From positions 26,090 through 90,089 of the forward strand of contig NZ_BPQT01000021.1 in the NCBI RefSeq assembly GCF_022179405.1: a DNA stretch of 64,000 bases, given 5' to 3'. Under the pieces are notes generated by a model. That model ran no database searches, was not told the origin of the DNA, and saw only the letters and a program-made list of their open reading frames with translations. The position numbers and the translations under genes were made by a program. This DNA comes from Methylobacterium marchantiae (GTDB lineage Bacteria > Pseudomonadota > Alphaproteobacteria > Rhizobiales > Beijerinckiaceae). Positions 14,509-22,186 of the stretch are shown piece by piece; within the stretch, counting starts at the first letter, position 1; each line of letters begins with the position of its first letter.

Positions 14509-14640
14509 GGCCGCGCGGGCCGAGATGGCAGGGTTATCGACGTCTTGTGTCGCGGGTTCGACTCCCGCCGGGCAGCGATGCCCGTAGCTCAGACGGTAGA
14601 GCAAAGAACCCTCCTGCCTCAGACCCATGCCCGCGCGACC
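14509..14640 (+). ncRNA. Y RNA-like element E, YrlA-type circularly permuted tRNA mimic
   Basis: Outer helix GGCCGCGCGGGC with GCCCGCGCGACC (14509-14520 with 14629-14640, one mismatch); loop CGAGAT against TCAGACCCAT; inner helix GGCAGG/CCTGCC (14527-14532 with 14613-14618); box GGTTATC at 14532-14538. The distal module is a complete tRNA fold in permuted order: TCTT/AAGA as the anticodon-stem equivalent (14543-14546 with 14604-14607), variable loop GTGTC, T-arm GCGGG-TTCGACT-CCCGC (14552-14568), acceptor CGGGCA-GCGA-TGCCCG closed by a GNRA tetraloop (14569-14584), then TA and D-arm GCTC-AGACGGTA-GAGC (14587-14602) with both elbow guanines. This is the plan known for bacterial YrlA RNAs bound by Ro60. 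It ends 49 bp before rsr. Confidence 0.85.
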
Positions 14641-14648
14641 GCAACGAA

Positions 14649-14671
14649 CCACCAGGCACCATGCCTCGTGG
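14649..14671 (+). promoter_or_regulatory. Hairpin in the rsr leader
   Basis: CCACCAGGC (14649-14657) pairs with GCCTCGTGG (14663-14671) apart from one C-C mismatch, loop ACCAT. It lies between element E and the GGAG ribosome binding site (14677-14680) of rsr. It might be a processing or transcription boundary; there is no T-run. Confidence 0.4.
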
Positions 14672-14689
14672 AGATAGGAGCGAGCGAAG

Positions 14690-16300
14690 ATGTCCTATGC
14701 CAAGCTGTTCTCGCTCCGGCGCAATCCGCAGTCGGAGCCCATTCCCCGTACCGTGCCGAACTCGGCCGGCGGACACGCCTTCCCGGTGAGCGACTGGACG
14801 CGGCTCGACCGCTTCCTGGTGCTCGGCTCCGAGGTCGGCTCGTACTATGCGGGCCCCGTCGTGTTGACGCGCGAGAATGCGCAGGCCGTCCTTCGGTGCC
14901 TTGCGGAGGATGGTCCGCGGGCGGTCGCCGCCATCGTCGCGGTGAGCGAGGCCGGCCGGGCTCCGAAGCAGGACTCGGCCATCTTCGCCCTGGCGCTCGC
15001 CGCTTCGGCGGAGGGCGAGCATGCCCTCGCCACCCGGCGGGCGGCCCTGGCCGCCCTGCCGCGGGTCTGCCGCACGGCGACGCATCTGTTCCAGTTCGCG
15101 TCCGCCGTCGAGGCGATGCGCGGCTGGGGCCGAGGCCTGCGCCGTGCCGTCGCCCATTGGTACGTCGCCCGCCCCGTGGAGGCGCTGGCCTACCAGGCGG
15201 TGAAATACCGCTCGCGCAACGGTTGGTCGCATCGCGACCTCCTGCGGCTGGCCCATCCGGAGACGGGCGAGCCGGATCGCGTCGCCCTGTTCGACTGGAT
15301 CTGCCGCGGTACGCTGACCGAGGCCGCTCCGGCGCTCGTCCACGCCTTCGCCTCGGTTCAGGCGCCGGGCGTCAACGGGGCTTCGGCCGCGGCGATGATC
15401 CGCTCGCACGGCCTGCCGTGGGAGGCGTTGCCGACCGAGCTGATGACGAGCCGGGCGGTGAACGAGGCGCTGATCGAGCGCATGCCGGTGGGAGCCCTCG
15501 TGCGTCAGCTCGGGCGGCTCACGGCGGCGGGCGTGCTCGCCCCCTTCTCCGAGGGGACCGAGCATGTCCGAGCGGTGCTGTCGGACCGGAAGCGCATCCT
15601 CGAGGCGCGCCTTCACCCGATGGCGCTGCTCATGGCGCTCAAGACCTACGCTTCGGGGCACGGTGAGCGCGGCCGGCTCTCCTGGGACCCGGTGTCCGCC
15701 ATCGTCGAGGCGCTGAACGCCGCGTTCTACACGGCGTTCGCGTCGGTGAAGCCCACGGGCAAGCGTCTCGTCCTGGCCCTCGACGTCTCGGGGTCCATGG
15801 GCATGGGCCACGTGGCGGGCTCCTCCCTCACCCCGCGTGAGGCGGCGGCCGCCATGGCCCTCGTCACCGCTTCCACCGAGGAGCATTGGCAGGTGGTCGG
15901 CTTCACGGCCGGGGCCGGTGCGCGCTGGAGCCAGGATGCGGCGCTCACCGCGCTGCCGATCGGGCCGTCGATGCGGCTCCACGCGGCGGTGGCGGCCACG
16001 GCCGACCTGCCCTTCGGCGGGACGGATTGCTCGCTGCCCATGCGCTGGGCCCTCGAGCGGAACGTCCAGGCCGACGCCTTCGTGGTCTACACGGACTCGG
16101 AGACGTGGGCGGGGCCGGTCCACCCGGTGGAGGCCTTGCGCGAGTACCGGCGGAAGACCGGGATCGACGCGAAGCTCGTGGTCGTGGGGCTCGTCTCCAA
16201 CGGCTTCAGCATCGCCGACCCCGAGGATGCCGGCATGCTCGACGTGGTCGGCTTCGATGCCGCTGCGCCGGCACTGATCGCGGATTTCATCCGCGGCTGA
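14690..16300 (+). CDS. rsr: Ro60 orthologue (TROVE domain RNA-binding protein)
   Basis: A 536-residue ring-shaped RNA-binding protein of the Ro60/Rsr family, which binds Y RNAs on its outer surface and threads ends of misfolded or decaying RNAs through its HEAT-repeat ring, usually with PNPase or other RNases. Seen: the TROVE N-terminus AGGHAFPVSDWTRLDRFLVLG with GSEVGSYYAG, ELMTSRAVNEALIERMPVGALVRQLGRL, and a C-terminal von Willebrand A-like domain with a full MIDAS site, DVSGS at 365-369 and GGTD at 443-446. GGAG nine bases upstream sets the start. Five Y RNA-like elements lie directly upstream; no rtcB is nearby. Confidence 0.95.
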   Translation: MSYAKLFSLRRNPQSEPIPRTVPNSAGGHAFPVSDWTRLDRFLVLGSEVGSYYAGPVVLTRENAQAVLRCLAEDGPRAVAAIVAVSEAGRAPKQDSAIFALALAASAEGEHALATRRAALAALPRVCRTATHLFQFASAVEAMRGWGRGLRRAVAHWYVARPVEALAYQAVKYRSRNGWSHRDLLRLAHPETGEPDRVALFDWICRGTLTEAAPALVHAFASVQAPGVNGASAAAMIRSHGLPWEALPTELMTSRAVNEALIERMPVGALVRQLGRLTAAGVLAPFSEGTEHVRAVLSDRKRILEARLHPMALLMALKTYASGHGERGRLSWDPVSAIVEALNAAFYTAFASVKPTGKRLVLALDVSGSMGMGHVAGSSLTPREAAAAMALVTASTEEHWQVVGFTAGAGARWSQDAALTALPIGPSMRLHAAVAATADLPFGGTDCSLPMRWALERNVQADAFVVYTDSETWAGPVHPVEALREYRRKTGIDAKLVVVGLVSNGFSIADPEDAGMLDVVGFDAAAPALIADFIRG

Positions 16301-16304
16301 CAGA

Positions 16305-16336
16305 GGAGACGGACGGCCGGTGTGCCGCCCGTCTCC
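16305..16336. terminator. Hairpin between convergent rsr and pncB
   Basis: GGAGACGG (16305-16312) pairs with CCGTCTCC (16329-16336), with an inner CGGC/GCCG extension, starting 4 bp after the rsr stop. There is no T-run on either side, so its function as a terminator is inferred from its position between convergent genes. Confidence 0.5.
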
Positions 16337-16378
16337 CGCACATTCCGACCACGGCAGGGACCACGGCGATCTTCAGCA

Positions 16379-17671
16379 TCACACGACCACCGGCATCGCC
16401 ACTGTCTCGCCGGTGCGGAAAACGCGCTTGTAGCGGGCGATCTCGTCCGCCGGACCGATGGCCTTGGAGGGATTGTCGGAAATCTTCACCGTCGGCCGGC
16501 CGTCGGCGGCGATGACCTTGCAGACGATGGAAATCGGATCGAGCCCGTGATCCGGCACCAATCCGCGAAAATCGTTGGTCAGCAGGGTGCCCCAGCCGTA
16601 GCCGATGCGCATCCGCCCGTGGAAATGCGCGTGGATCGCCTCGATCGTCCCGATATCGAGCCCGTCCGAGAAGATCGCGAGCTTGGATTTCGGATCGCAG
16701 CCGCGGGCTTCCCACCAGGCGATCGCCTCCTCGCCGCCCTCGATCGGATCCTTCGAATCGATACGGATCCCGGTCCAGGCCGTCATCCAGTCGGGCGCGT
16801 CGGCGAGAAAGCCGGTGGTTCCGTACGTGTCGGGCAGCATCACCAGGAGATTGCCGGCATAATCCTGCTGCCAGTCGCGCAGCACGTCGTACGGCGCCTG
16901 GGCGAGCGCCTCGTCGTCTCCGGCGAGCGCCGAATAGACCATCGGCAATTCATGGGCGTTGGTACCCACCGCCTCGACCTCGCGACGCAGGGCGATGAGG
17001 CAGTTCGACGTGCCGAGAAAGGCGTCTCCCAGGCCCTCGCGCATCGCCTCGACGCACCAATCCTGCCATAGGAAGCCGTGGCGGCGGCGCGTGCCGAAAT
17101 CGGCGATGGAGAGATCCGGCAACCGCTTCAGCCGCTCGATCTTCTCCCAGACACGGGTCATCGCCCGCGCGTAGAGAACCTGCAGGTCGAACTTGCCCAT
17201 GGCGCGCAGGATGCCGCGCGAGCGCAACTCGTTGAGGATGGCGAGCGCCGGCACCTCCCACATCGTGGTCTCGATCCAGGGGCCGTGGAAGGTGAGGACG
17301 TATTGCCCGTCGCGCGCTTCGAGCTCGTAATCCGGCAGGCGGAACCCTTCGAGCCAGTCCATGAAATCCGCCGAGAACATCTGGCGGTGGCCGTAGAAGG
17401 TATTGCCGCGCAGCCAGGTCGACTCGCCCCTGCTCAGCCTGATGGAGCGGGCATGGTCGAGTTGCTCGCGCAGTTCTCCCACATCGACGAAATCGGCGAT
17501 GCGGACGGAGCGGCTGCGGTTCTGGATGCCGAAGGTGACGTCGGTGGCGCGATGGCGACGAAAGATCGTCTGCGCCATCAGCAGCTTGTAGAAATCGGTG
17601 TCGAGCAGGGACCGGATGATCGGGTCGATCTTGAAATTGTGGTTGTAAACCCGCGTCGCGAGATCGAGCAT
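16379..17671 (-). CDS. pncB: Nicotinate phosphoribosyltransferase
   Basis: A 430-residue enzyme that joins nicotinate to PRPP in the NAD salvage (Preiss-Handler) route. The N-terminal signature IIRSLLDTDFYKLLMAQ is diagnostic. Also visible are TFGIQNRS, the FGTRRRHGFLWQDW segment around the active site, GTSNCLIAL and the phosphate-binding region IFSDGLDIGTIEAI. Length is normal for the proteobacterial type. It is transcribed towards rsr and is not linked to other NAD genes. Confidence 0.97.
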   Translation of the reverse strand: MLDLATRVYNHNFKIDPIIRSLLDTDFYKLLMAQTIFRRHRATDVTFGIQNRSRSVRIADFVDVGELREQLDHARSIRLSRGESTWLRGNTFYGHRQMFSADFMDWLEGFRLPDYELEARDGQYVLTFHGPWIETTMWEVPALAILNELRSRGILRAMGKFDLQVLYARAMTRVWEKIERLKRLPDLSIADFGTRRRHGFLWQDWCVEAMREGLGDAFLGTSNCLIALRREVEAVGTNAHELPMVYSALAGDDEALAQAPYDVLRDWQQDYAGNLLVMLPDTYGTTGFLADAPDWMTAWTGIRIDSKDPIEGGEEAIAWWEARGCDPKSKLAIFSDGLDIGTIEAIHAHFHGRMRIGYGWGTLLTNDFRGLVPDHGLDPISIVCKVIAADGRPTVKISDNPSKAIGPADEIARYKRVFRTGETVAMPVVV

Positions 17672-17796
17672 GAGAGTGAGCGAGCCCGGCGCGGAACACG
17701 GTGCCCGCCACGCTCAAAGGCACATGGCGGACGAGCCAGAGTCAATCGGGCCGGGCGGACGCCTCACAGGGAAGCACCCGCCCGTGAAAGGTTTCG

Positions 17797-18300
17797 TCAG
17801 ACGAGGTCGACCTTCTTGGTCTCGGTCTTAGGGGATTCGCCGGTGAGCGCGGCCTTGACGTAGCCGTAGATGTGCAAGGCCGTCGCGTTAGGGCTGTCCC
17901 AGTATTCCCCCTTCTCCGGGTGAATGCGGATCAGAGCGACTTCCGGATCGTCCTTGCCGTTGGGGAACCAGGTTTTCATGCTCTCGCTCCACTTGTCGTC
18001 GACCAGGGCCTGATCGGTGACGATCTCAGCCTTGCCGGCGATGGAGACGTAGGTCTGGCTGGACGGGTCGGAATAGGCGAGGTTGACCTGATTGTCCTTG
18101 CTGATCTCGGCGGTCTTGGGCGAGTGCAGCTTGGTGAAGAACCAGATGTCACCGTTCTCGTCGGTGTCCTGGCTCCACATCGGCCGGCTGTAGAGCTTCC
18201 CGTCGGCATCCGCCGTGGTCATCATCGCGACCTTGATGTCCTTGACGAGTTCGAACAGCTTCTTCGCGCCCTCGTGGTCGCGGTGGTTGCCTTGATGCAT
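17797..18300 (-). CDS. Pyridoxamine 5'-phosphate oxidase-like general stress protein
   Basis: A 167-residue split-barrel flavin-binding protein of the general-stress GSP26 type. Seen: VKDIKVAMMTTADADGKLYS, RPMWSQ, DIWFFTKLHSPKTAEI and DNQVNLAYSDPSSQTYVSI, then LIRIHPEKGEYWDSP, the pattern of PNPOx-like general stress proteins rather than biosynthetic PdxH. AGGAG lies nine bases before the ATG at 18300; the longer open frame upstream is not supported. Cofactor (FMN, FAD or F420) cannot be decided by eye. Confidence 0.9.
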   Translation of the reverse strand: MHQGNHRDHEGAKKLFELVKDIKVAMMTTADADGKLYSRPMWSQDTDENGDIWFFTKLHSPKTAEISKDNQVNLAYSDPSSQTYVSIAGKAEIVTDQALVDDKWSESMKTWFPNGKDDPEVALIRIHPEKGEYWDSPNATALHIYGYVKAALTGESPKTETKKVDLV

Positions 18301-18432
18301 ATGGGTGATCTCCTGGAACGCTGTCGTCAGGATCGGGCGCGCTCGTCGAAGACCGCGCCCCCTGAAGGGTGCTCTCACAACGGACCAGGGCGCGCTTGGT
18401 TCAGCTTGAGCATGAGAAGAGGAGGACAGCCC

Positions 18433-18732
18433 GTGCATTCCGCGATCCGGGGGACGCTCGTCCTCCTCCTCGCCGCTGCCTGTGCCATGGCCTGCCACGT
18501 CCCGTCGGCGATGGCGGAAGTCCGCTTCGGCAAGAGCGTCCGCATCGGCGGCCACGACTTTTCCCATCGCCGCTACGGCAGCGTGCACGTGGAGCGGGTC
18601 CGGCGCCTGTCCGGGCCGCCCGGATGTCGCCGCATCCGCCACGGAATCTACCGGCGTGGCGACGGGTCGGTGGTGAGCGGGCCGATGGAGAAGTGCAACC
18701 TCGTCGCGATCCCGGCGTGGCGGCGGCGATGA
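18433..18732 (+). CDS. Small secreted protein, unknown function
   Basis: A 99-residue protein starting at GTG 18433 with a perfect AGGAGG eight bases upstream; an in-frame ATG at 18412 is the alternative. Residues 1-28 are a signal peptide (TLVLLLAAACAMACHVPSAM, likely cut after AMA). The mature part is basic with two cysteines (PPGCRRIRHG and EKCNLVAI) and the segment RIGGHDFSHRRYGSVHVERV. I do not recognise the family. Confidence 0.72.
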   Translation: MHSAIRGTLVLLLAAACAMACHVPSAMAEVRFGKSVRIGGHDFSHRRYGSVHVERVRRLSGPPGCRRIRHGIYRRGDGSVVSGPMEKCNLVAIPAWRRR

Positions 18733-18862
18733 GGCCACCTGCCGCACGGCATGCGCAAATCGAAGGTTGGACCGGAACAGGTCTGGCGTTCTCACGGTCC
18801 TTGGTTACATGCAGGGTAACGCATGATCGGCGGCGCCGGTCTGCATCGCCCGGAGGCATATC

Positions 18863-19990
18863 TTGGCCATTACCCGCGACGACGTGCTCAAGGCGCTGTC
18901 CGCCGTCACCGTCGATGCCGGCGGTACGACGCTGCCCGCATCCGGCCGCCTTTCCCAGGTCGTTGTCGACCCGACGAACCGGGTCATGTTCTCGATCCTG
19001 ATCGACCCGAGCGAGGCCGAGCGGTTCGAGTCGGTCCGCCGACGGGCGGAAGGCACCATCCTGGCGATGCCCGGCGTCTCCGGCGTCTTCGCGAGCCTGA
19101 CCTCCGAGCGTGGGCCGAACCAGCCCGCGCCTCCGGCGCAGGCCGCCCCGCCCCAGCCCGGCAGGCCGGCGCCCCCCCGGACCGGCCCGGCCCTCCCCGG
19201 CGTGCGTCACATCGTGGCGGTCGCGTCCGGAAAGGGCGGCGTCGGCAAATCCACCACCGCCTGCAACCTCGCGCTGGCCCTCTCTGCTCAAGGGCTGAAA
19301 GTAGGGCTGCTCGATGCCGACATCTACGGTCCTTCGGTGCCCAAGCTCTTCGGCCTGTCCGGCAAGCCGAAGGTGATCGAGGAGCGCCTGCTTGCCCCGA
19401 TGGACGGGTACGGCATCAAGGTCATGTCCATCGGCTTCCTGATCGAGCCCGAGACGGCGATGATCTGGCGCGGCCCGATGGTGCAATCCGCCATTACCCA
19501 GATGCTGCGCGAGGTCGCCTGGGGCGATCTCGACATCCTGGTCGTCGACATGCCGCCGGGAACCGGCGACGCCCAGCTCACCATGGCCCAGGCCACGCCT
19601 CTTTCGGGCGCCGTCATCGTGTCGACCCCGCAGGATCTGGCGCTGATCGATGCGCGGCGCGGGGTGACGATGTTCCGCAAGGTCTCGGTGCCGATCCTCG
19701 GCGTGATCGAGAACATGGCGACTTTCATCTGCCCGAATTGCGGCCACGCCTCGCATATCTTCGGCCATGGCGGTGCCCGCGAGGAGGCCGCTCGCCTCGA
19801 CGTGCCGTTCCTCGGCGAGATCCCCCTCGACATGACCATCCGCGAGACCTCCGATTCCGGGCGTCCCGTGGTTGCGGTGAACCCGGACGGCCCGCACGCC
19901 AAGGTCTATCGCGGCATCGCCGCGCAGCTATGGGCGAACCTCACCGGCGGCCCCGCACCGCGCGCTGCGCCGCGCATCGTCATCGAGTAG
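18863..19990 (+). CDS. mrp: Mrp/ApbC family iron-sulphur cluster carrier ATPase
   Basis: A 375-residue P-loop protein that delivers Fe-S clusters to target enzymes. An N-terminal MIP18/DUF59 domain (about 1-90) and a Pro/Ala-rich linker (about 93-112) precede the deviant Walker A motif ASGKGGVGKSTTACNLAL. DADIYGPSVPKLF, VVDMPPGTGDAQLT and the cluster-binding CPNCGHASHIFG (CxxC) follow. The start is TTG at 18863 with CGGAGG upstream. mobA follows 7 bp downstream and is probably co-transcribed. Confidence 0.96.
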   Translation: MAITRDDVLKALSAVTVDAGGTTLPASGRLSQVVVDPTNRVMFSILIDPSEAERFESVRRRAEGTILAMPGVSGVFASLTSERGPNQPAPPAQAAPPQPGRPAPPRTGPALPGVRHIVAVASGKGGVGKSTTACNLALALSAQGLKVGLLDADIYGPSVPKLFGLSGKPKVIEERLLAPMDGYGIKVMSIGFLIEPETAMIWRGPMVQSAITQMLREVAWGDLDILVVDMPPGTGDAQLTMAQATPLSGAVIVSTPQDLALIDARRGVTMFRKVSVPILGVIENMATFICPNCGHASHIFGHGGAREEAARLDVPFLGEIPLDMTIRETSDSGRPVVAVNPDGPHAKVYRGIAAQLWANLTGGPAPRAAPRIVIE

Positions 19991-19997
19991 CGGTCCG

Positions 19998-20606
19998 GTG
20001 CCGCCCGTCCTCGGGGTGATCCTGGCCGGCGGGCTGTCCCGCCGGATGGGCGGCGGCGACAAGCCGCTGAAAGTCCTGGCAGGGCGCACCCTTCTCGACC
20101 GGGTGGCCGAGCGCTTCGCTCCGCAATGCGAGGCGGGCGTGATCCTCAACGCCAACGGCGATCCGGCCCGGTTCTCGATGTTCTCCGGTCTGATCGTGCC
20201 GGACGGAGTGCCCGACCATCCGGGGCCGCTCGCCGGCATCCTCGCCGCCCTCGATCATGCGGCCGAGCATCACCCTTCCGCGACCCATCTCGCCAGCGTG
20301 ACCGGCGACGCGCCGTTCCTGCCCCTCGACCTCGTCGCCCGTCTGAGCGAGGGCTCGAAGAACGCGCCGATCGTCGTGGCCTCATCGGAGGGCCGGCAGC
20401 ATTTCACCGTCGCGCTCTGGGCCGTGTCCCTGCGCGAAGATCTCCTCACGGTGCTGGTCGAGCGCGGCGAGCGGCGCGTCGGCGCTTTCCTGGCCCGCCA
20501 CGGAGCGCTGGCAGTGGAATGGTCGAGCGAGCCGGTCGACCCGTTCCTCAACGTCAACACGCCGGAGGATCTGGCGGAGGCGGAGGCGCTGCTGAAGGTC
20601 GCCTGA
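19998..20606 (+). CDS. mobA: Molybdenum cofactor guanylyltransferase
   Basis: Attaches GMP to molybdopterin to form the dinucleotide cofactor used by DMSO reductase-type enzymes. The 202-residue protein has the NTP-binding LAGGLSRRMGGGDKPL, Mg-binding VTGDAPFLPLDLV, and the C-terminal FLNVNTPEDLAEAEALL that is typical of MobA. The GTG start at 19998 lies 7 bp after the mrp stop, so it forms a two-gene operon. Confidence 0.94.
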   Translation: MPPVLGVILAGGLSRRMGGGDKPLKVLAGRTLLDRVAERFAPQCEAGVILNANGDPARFSMFSGLIVPDGVPDHPGPLAGILAALDHAAEHHPSATHLASVTGDAPFLPLDLVARLSEGSKNAPIVVASSEGRQHFTVALWAVSLREDLLTVLVERGERRVGAFLARHGALAVEWSSEPVDPFLNVNTPEDLAEAEALLKVA

Positions 20607-20629
20607 TCGTGGGGGTGTCATGGATGGGG

Positions 20630-21655
20630 TTATGGAAATCCGACCCGCGTCGGCTCGTAGCCCAGCATCCCGCCATGCGCGCCGACGACTTGCGCGATGG
20701 CGATGCGCGCGGCCTCATCGAGCCGTGCCAGTCCCGTCTCGAGGTGCCGGCGCCAGGACGGCACTCGGTTCCACGCCTCGACCCAAGATGCCGCCAGGGC
20801 GACGGGCTGGTTCCGGCCAGGGCCTCGATCAGGAAACCCGACTGGGTCAGATCCTTCCCCTGTTTCTCGCGCTCCGGCCGCTCGTTCGCCACGATGAGTT
20901 TGTGAACGGCGAAACGTTCGGGAGCCGGCACCATGACGGAGTTCCCGCCGCCATGGAGCAGTGTCGAGCGGACCGGGTCCTTTATCAGGAAATCGAGGTA
21001 GCGAAGCGGTTGGGCGCTGACACCGCCGAGGGCCGGCATCGGGACAAGCGCCCCGGTGAGATCGTCGGAGCCGCGGTGCGAAACCAGAAACTCGACCCGG
21101 AACCCGCTCGCGTTGACGAATGCGCTCGTGCGGTCCGGCCGTGACAGGTTCGGCACCGGACGAAAGCTCGCATCGACGGCCTGAAGTTCTTCTTGGACGG
21201 GAGACATGCTCTCACCGATCGCAACCGAGATGCCGTCATCCTGGGCGAGGTCGATGTCGCCGGTCCGGAGTGCCCTCGTCGGGCGCTCTCCGACGAGGGC
21301 CGGATAGGATTGGAACGCCACCGTACCCACCGGAACCCCGCGCAGACGAAAGAATCTCGCTTGCGCCAGACGCTCGACGACCCGGCCCGTCAGGGGATCC
21401 GCCATCGGAAACCCGGCGCTTCGCAACATGCGAACCGCGTCGATGCGGGTGTGGTAGTCGATCCGCCGACGGTCATGAGCCTCGACCCGCCGCGTCGTCT
21501 CGGAATTCGCCGCCGTGCCGACATCGGTTGGACTTCGTGCCGGTGGCGGCATCGTAGCCCTGTTAATACCAGTATTCGCGTGCCTCGATGGTCCGCCTGA
21601 TGAACTTGCCGTTCTCGGGAAAGTCGTCGTTTTCTCGTAACGCGCGGACGCGTGC
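20630..21655 (-). pseudogene. Decayed nucleotidyltransferase-fold gene
   Basis: On the minus strand three frames must be joined to read one protein. The 5' part encodes RENDDFPENGKFIRRTIEAR, EYWY, then TAA, then QGYDAATGTKS. A second frame carries VEAHDRRRIDYHTRIDAVRM through SAGFPMADPLTGRVVERLAQ, TGDIDLAQDDGISVA and SAFVNASGFRVEFL. After LIEALAG near 20815 the sense moves to a third frame, NQPVALAASWVEAWNRVPSW to GYEPTRVGFP and a stop at 20630. So there is one in-frame stop and at least two frameshifts. The intact family (GSU2403-like nucleotidyltransferase fold) resembles toxin-antitoxin and minimal nucleotidyltransferases. Several lesions argue against a sequencing error. Confidence 0.8.
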
Positions 21656-21670
21656 CCGACAAACGAGAGA

Positions 21671-21705
21671 GGGCGTCCGCGCAGACGATGCGCGGACGCC
21701 CTTTT
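21671..21705. terminator. Strong intrinsic terminator downstream of ppiB
   Basis: Perfect 13-bp stem GGGCGTCCGCGCA/TGCGCGGACGCCC with loop GACGA. On the plus strand TTTT follows; on the minus strand the tail is TCTCTCGTTT. It lies 20 bp beyond the ppiB stop and most likely ends the minus-strand transcript. Confidence 0.7.
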
Positions 21706-21724
21706 CATCAATCGCCCTGTAGAT

Positions 21725-22183
21725 TCAGGCGGCGCCGACGGTCGCCTTGACGATCTTGTCCGGCGAACGCGGCGGCTCGCCCTTGTTGAGGGTGTCGACC
21801 ACGTCCATGCCTTCGATGACCTTGCCCCACACCGTGTACTGCTTGTCGAGGAAGCGGGCATCGCCGAAGCAGAGGAAGAACTGCGAATTCGCCGAATGCG
21901 GGAAGTTGGTGCGGGCCATCGAGCAGGTGCCGCGCACATGCGGCTCGTCGTTGAACTCGGCCTTCAGGTCCGGCAGGTCGGAACCACCCGAGCCGGTGCC
22001 GGTCGGATCGCCGGTCTGGGCCATGAACCCGTCGATGACACGGTGGAACGGCACGCCGTCATAGAAGCCCTGTCCTGCGAGCGTCTTCAGGCGCTCCACA
22101 TGGTTGGGGGCGAGATCGGGGCGCAGCCCGATGACGACGCGGCCCTTGGTGGTTTCGAGGATGATGGTCTCGGTATCGGCCAT
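21725..22183 (-). CDS. Cytoplasmic cyclophilin-type peptidyl-prolyl isomerase
   Basis: A 152-residue cyclophilin without signal peptide, catalysing proline cis-trans isomerisation. Seen: FYDGVPFHRVIDGFMAQTGD with the active-site Arg and Phe-Met-x-Gln, GTCSMARTNFPHSANSQFF (the SxxNSQFFI-type motif) and FLDKQYTVWGKVIEGMDVVD. It is the last gene of a same-strand set of two cyclophilins separated by one small secreted protein, downstream of coaD. Confidence 0.95.
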   Translation of the reverse strand: MADTETIILETTKGRVVIGLRPDLAPNHVERLKTLAGQGFYDGVPFHRVIDGFMAQTGDPTGTGSGGSDLPDLKAEFNDEPHVRGTCSMARTNFPHSANSQFFLCFGDARFLDKQYTVWGKVIEGMDVVDTLNKGEPPRSPDKIVKATVGAA

Positions 22184-22186
22184 GGG

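Noticed and set aside
13949-14652. Long minus-strand open frames across the RNA array that a gene caller could report as hypothetical proteins
   Set aside because: Their translations are Arg/Ala-rich without motifs, they overlap the covarying helices, and no ribosome binding site fits. The RNA interpretation explains the sequence better.
14540-14690. CRISPR array, because of the regularly recurring motif
   Set aside because: The recurring elements are imperfect, differ in spacing and length (74-136 bases) and are self-complementary helices, not identical repeats with unique spacers.
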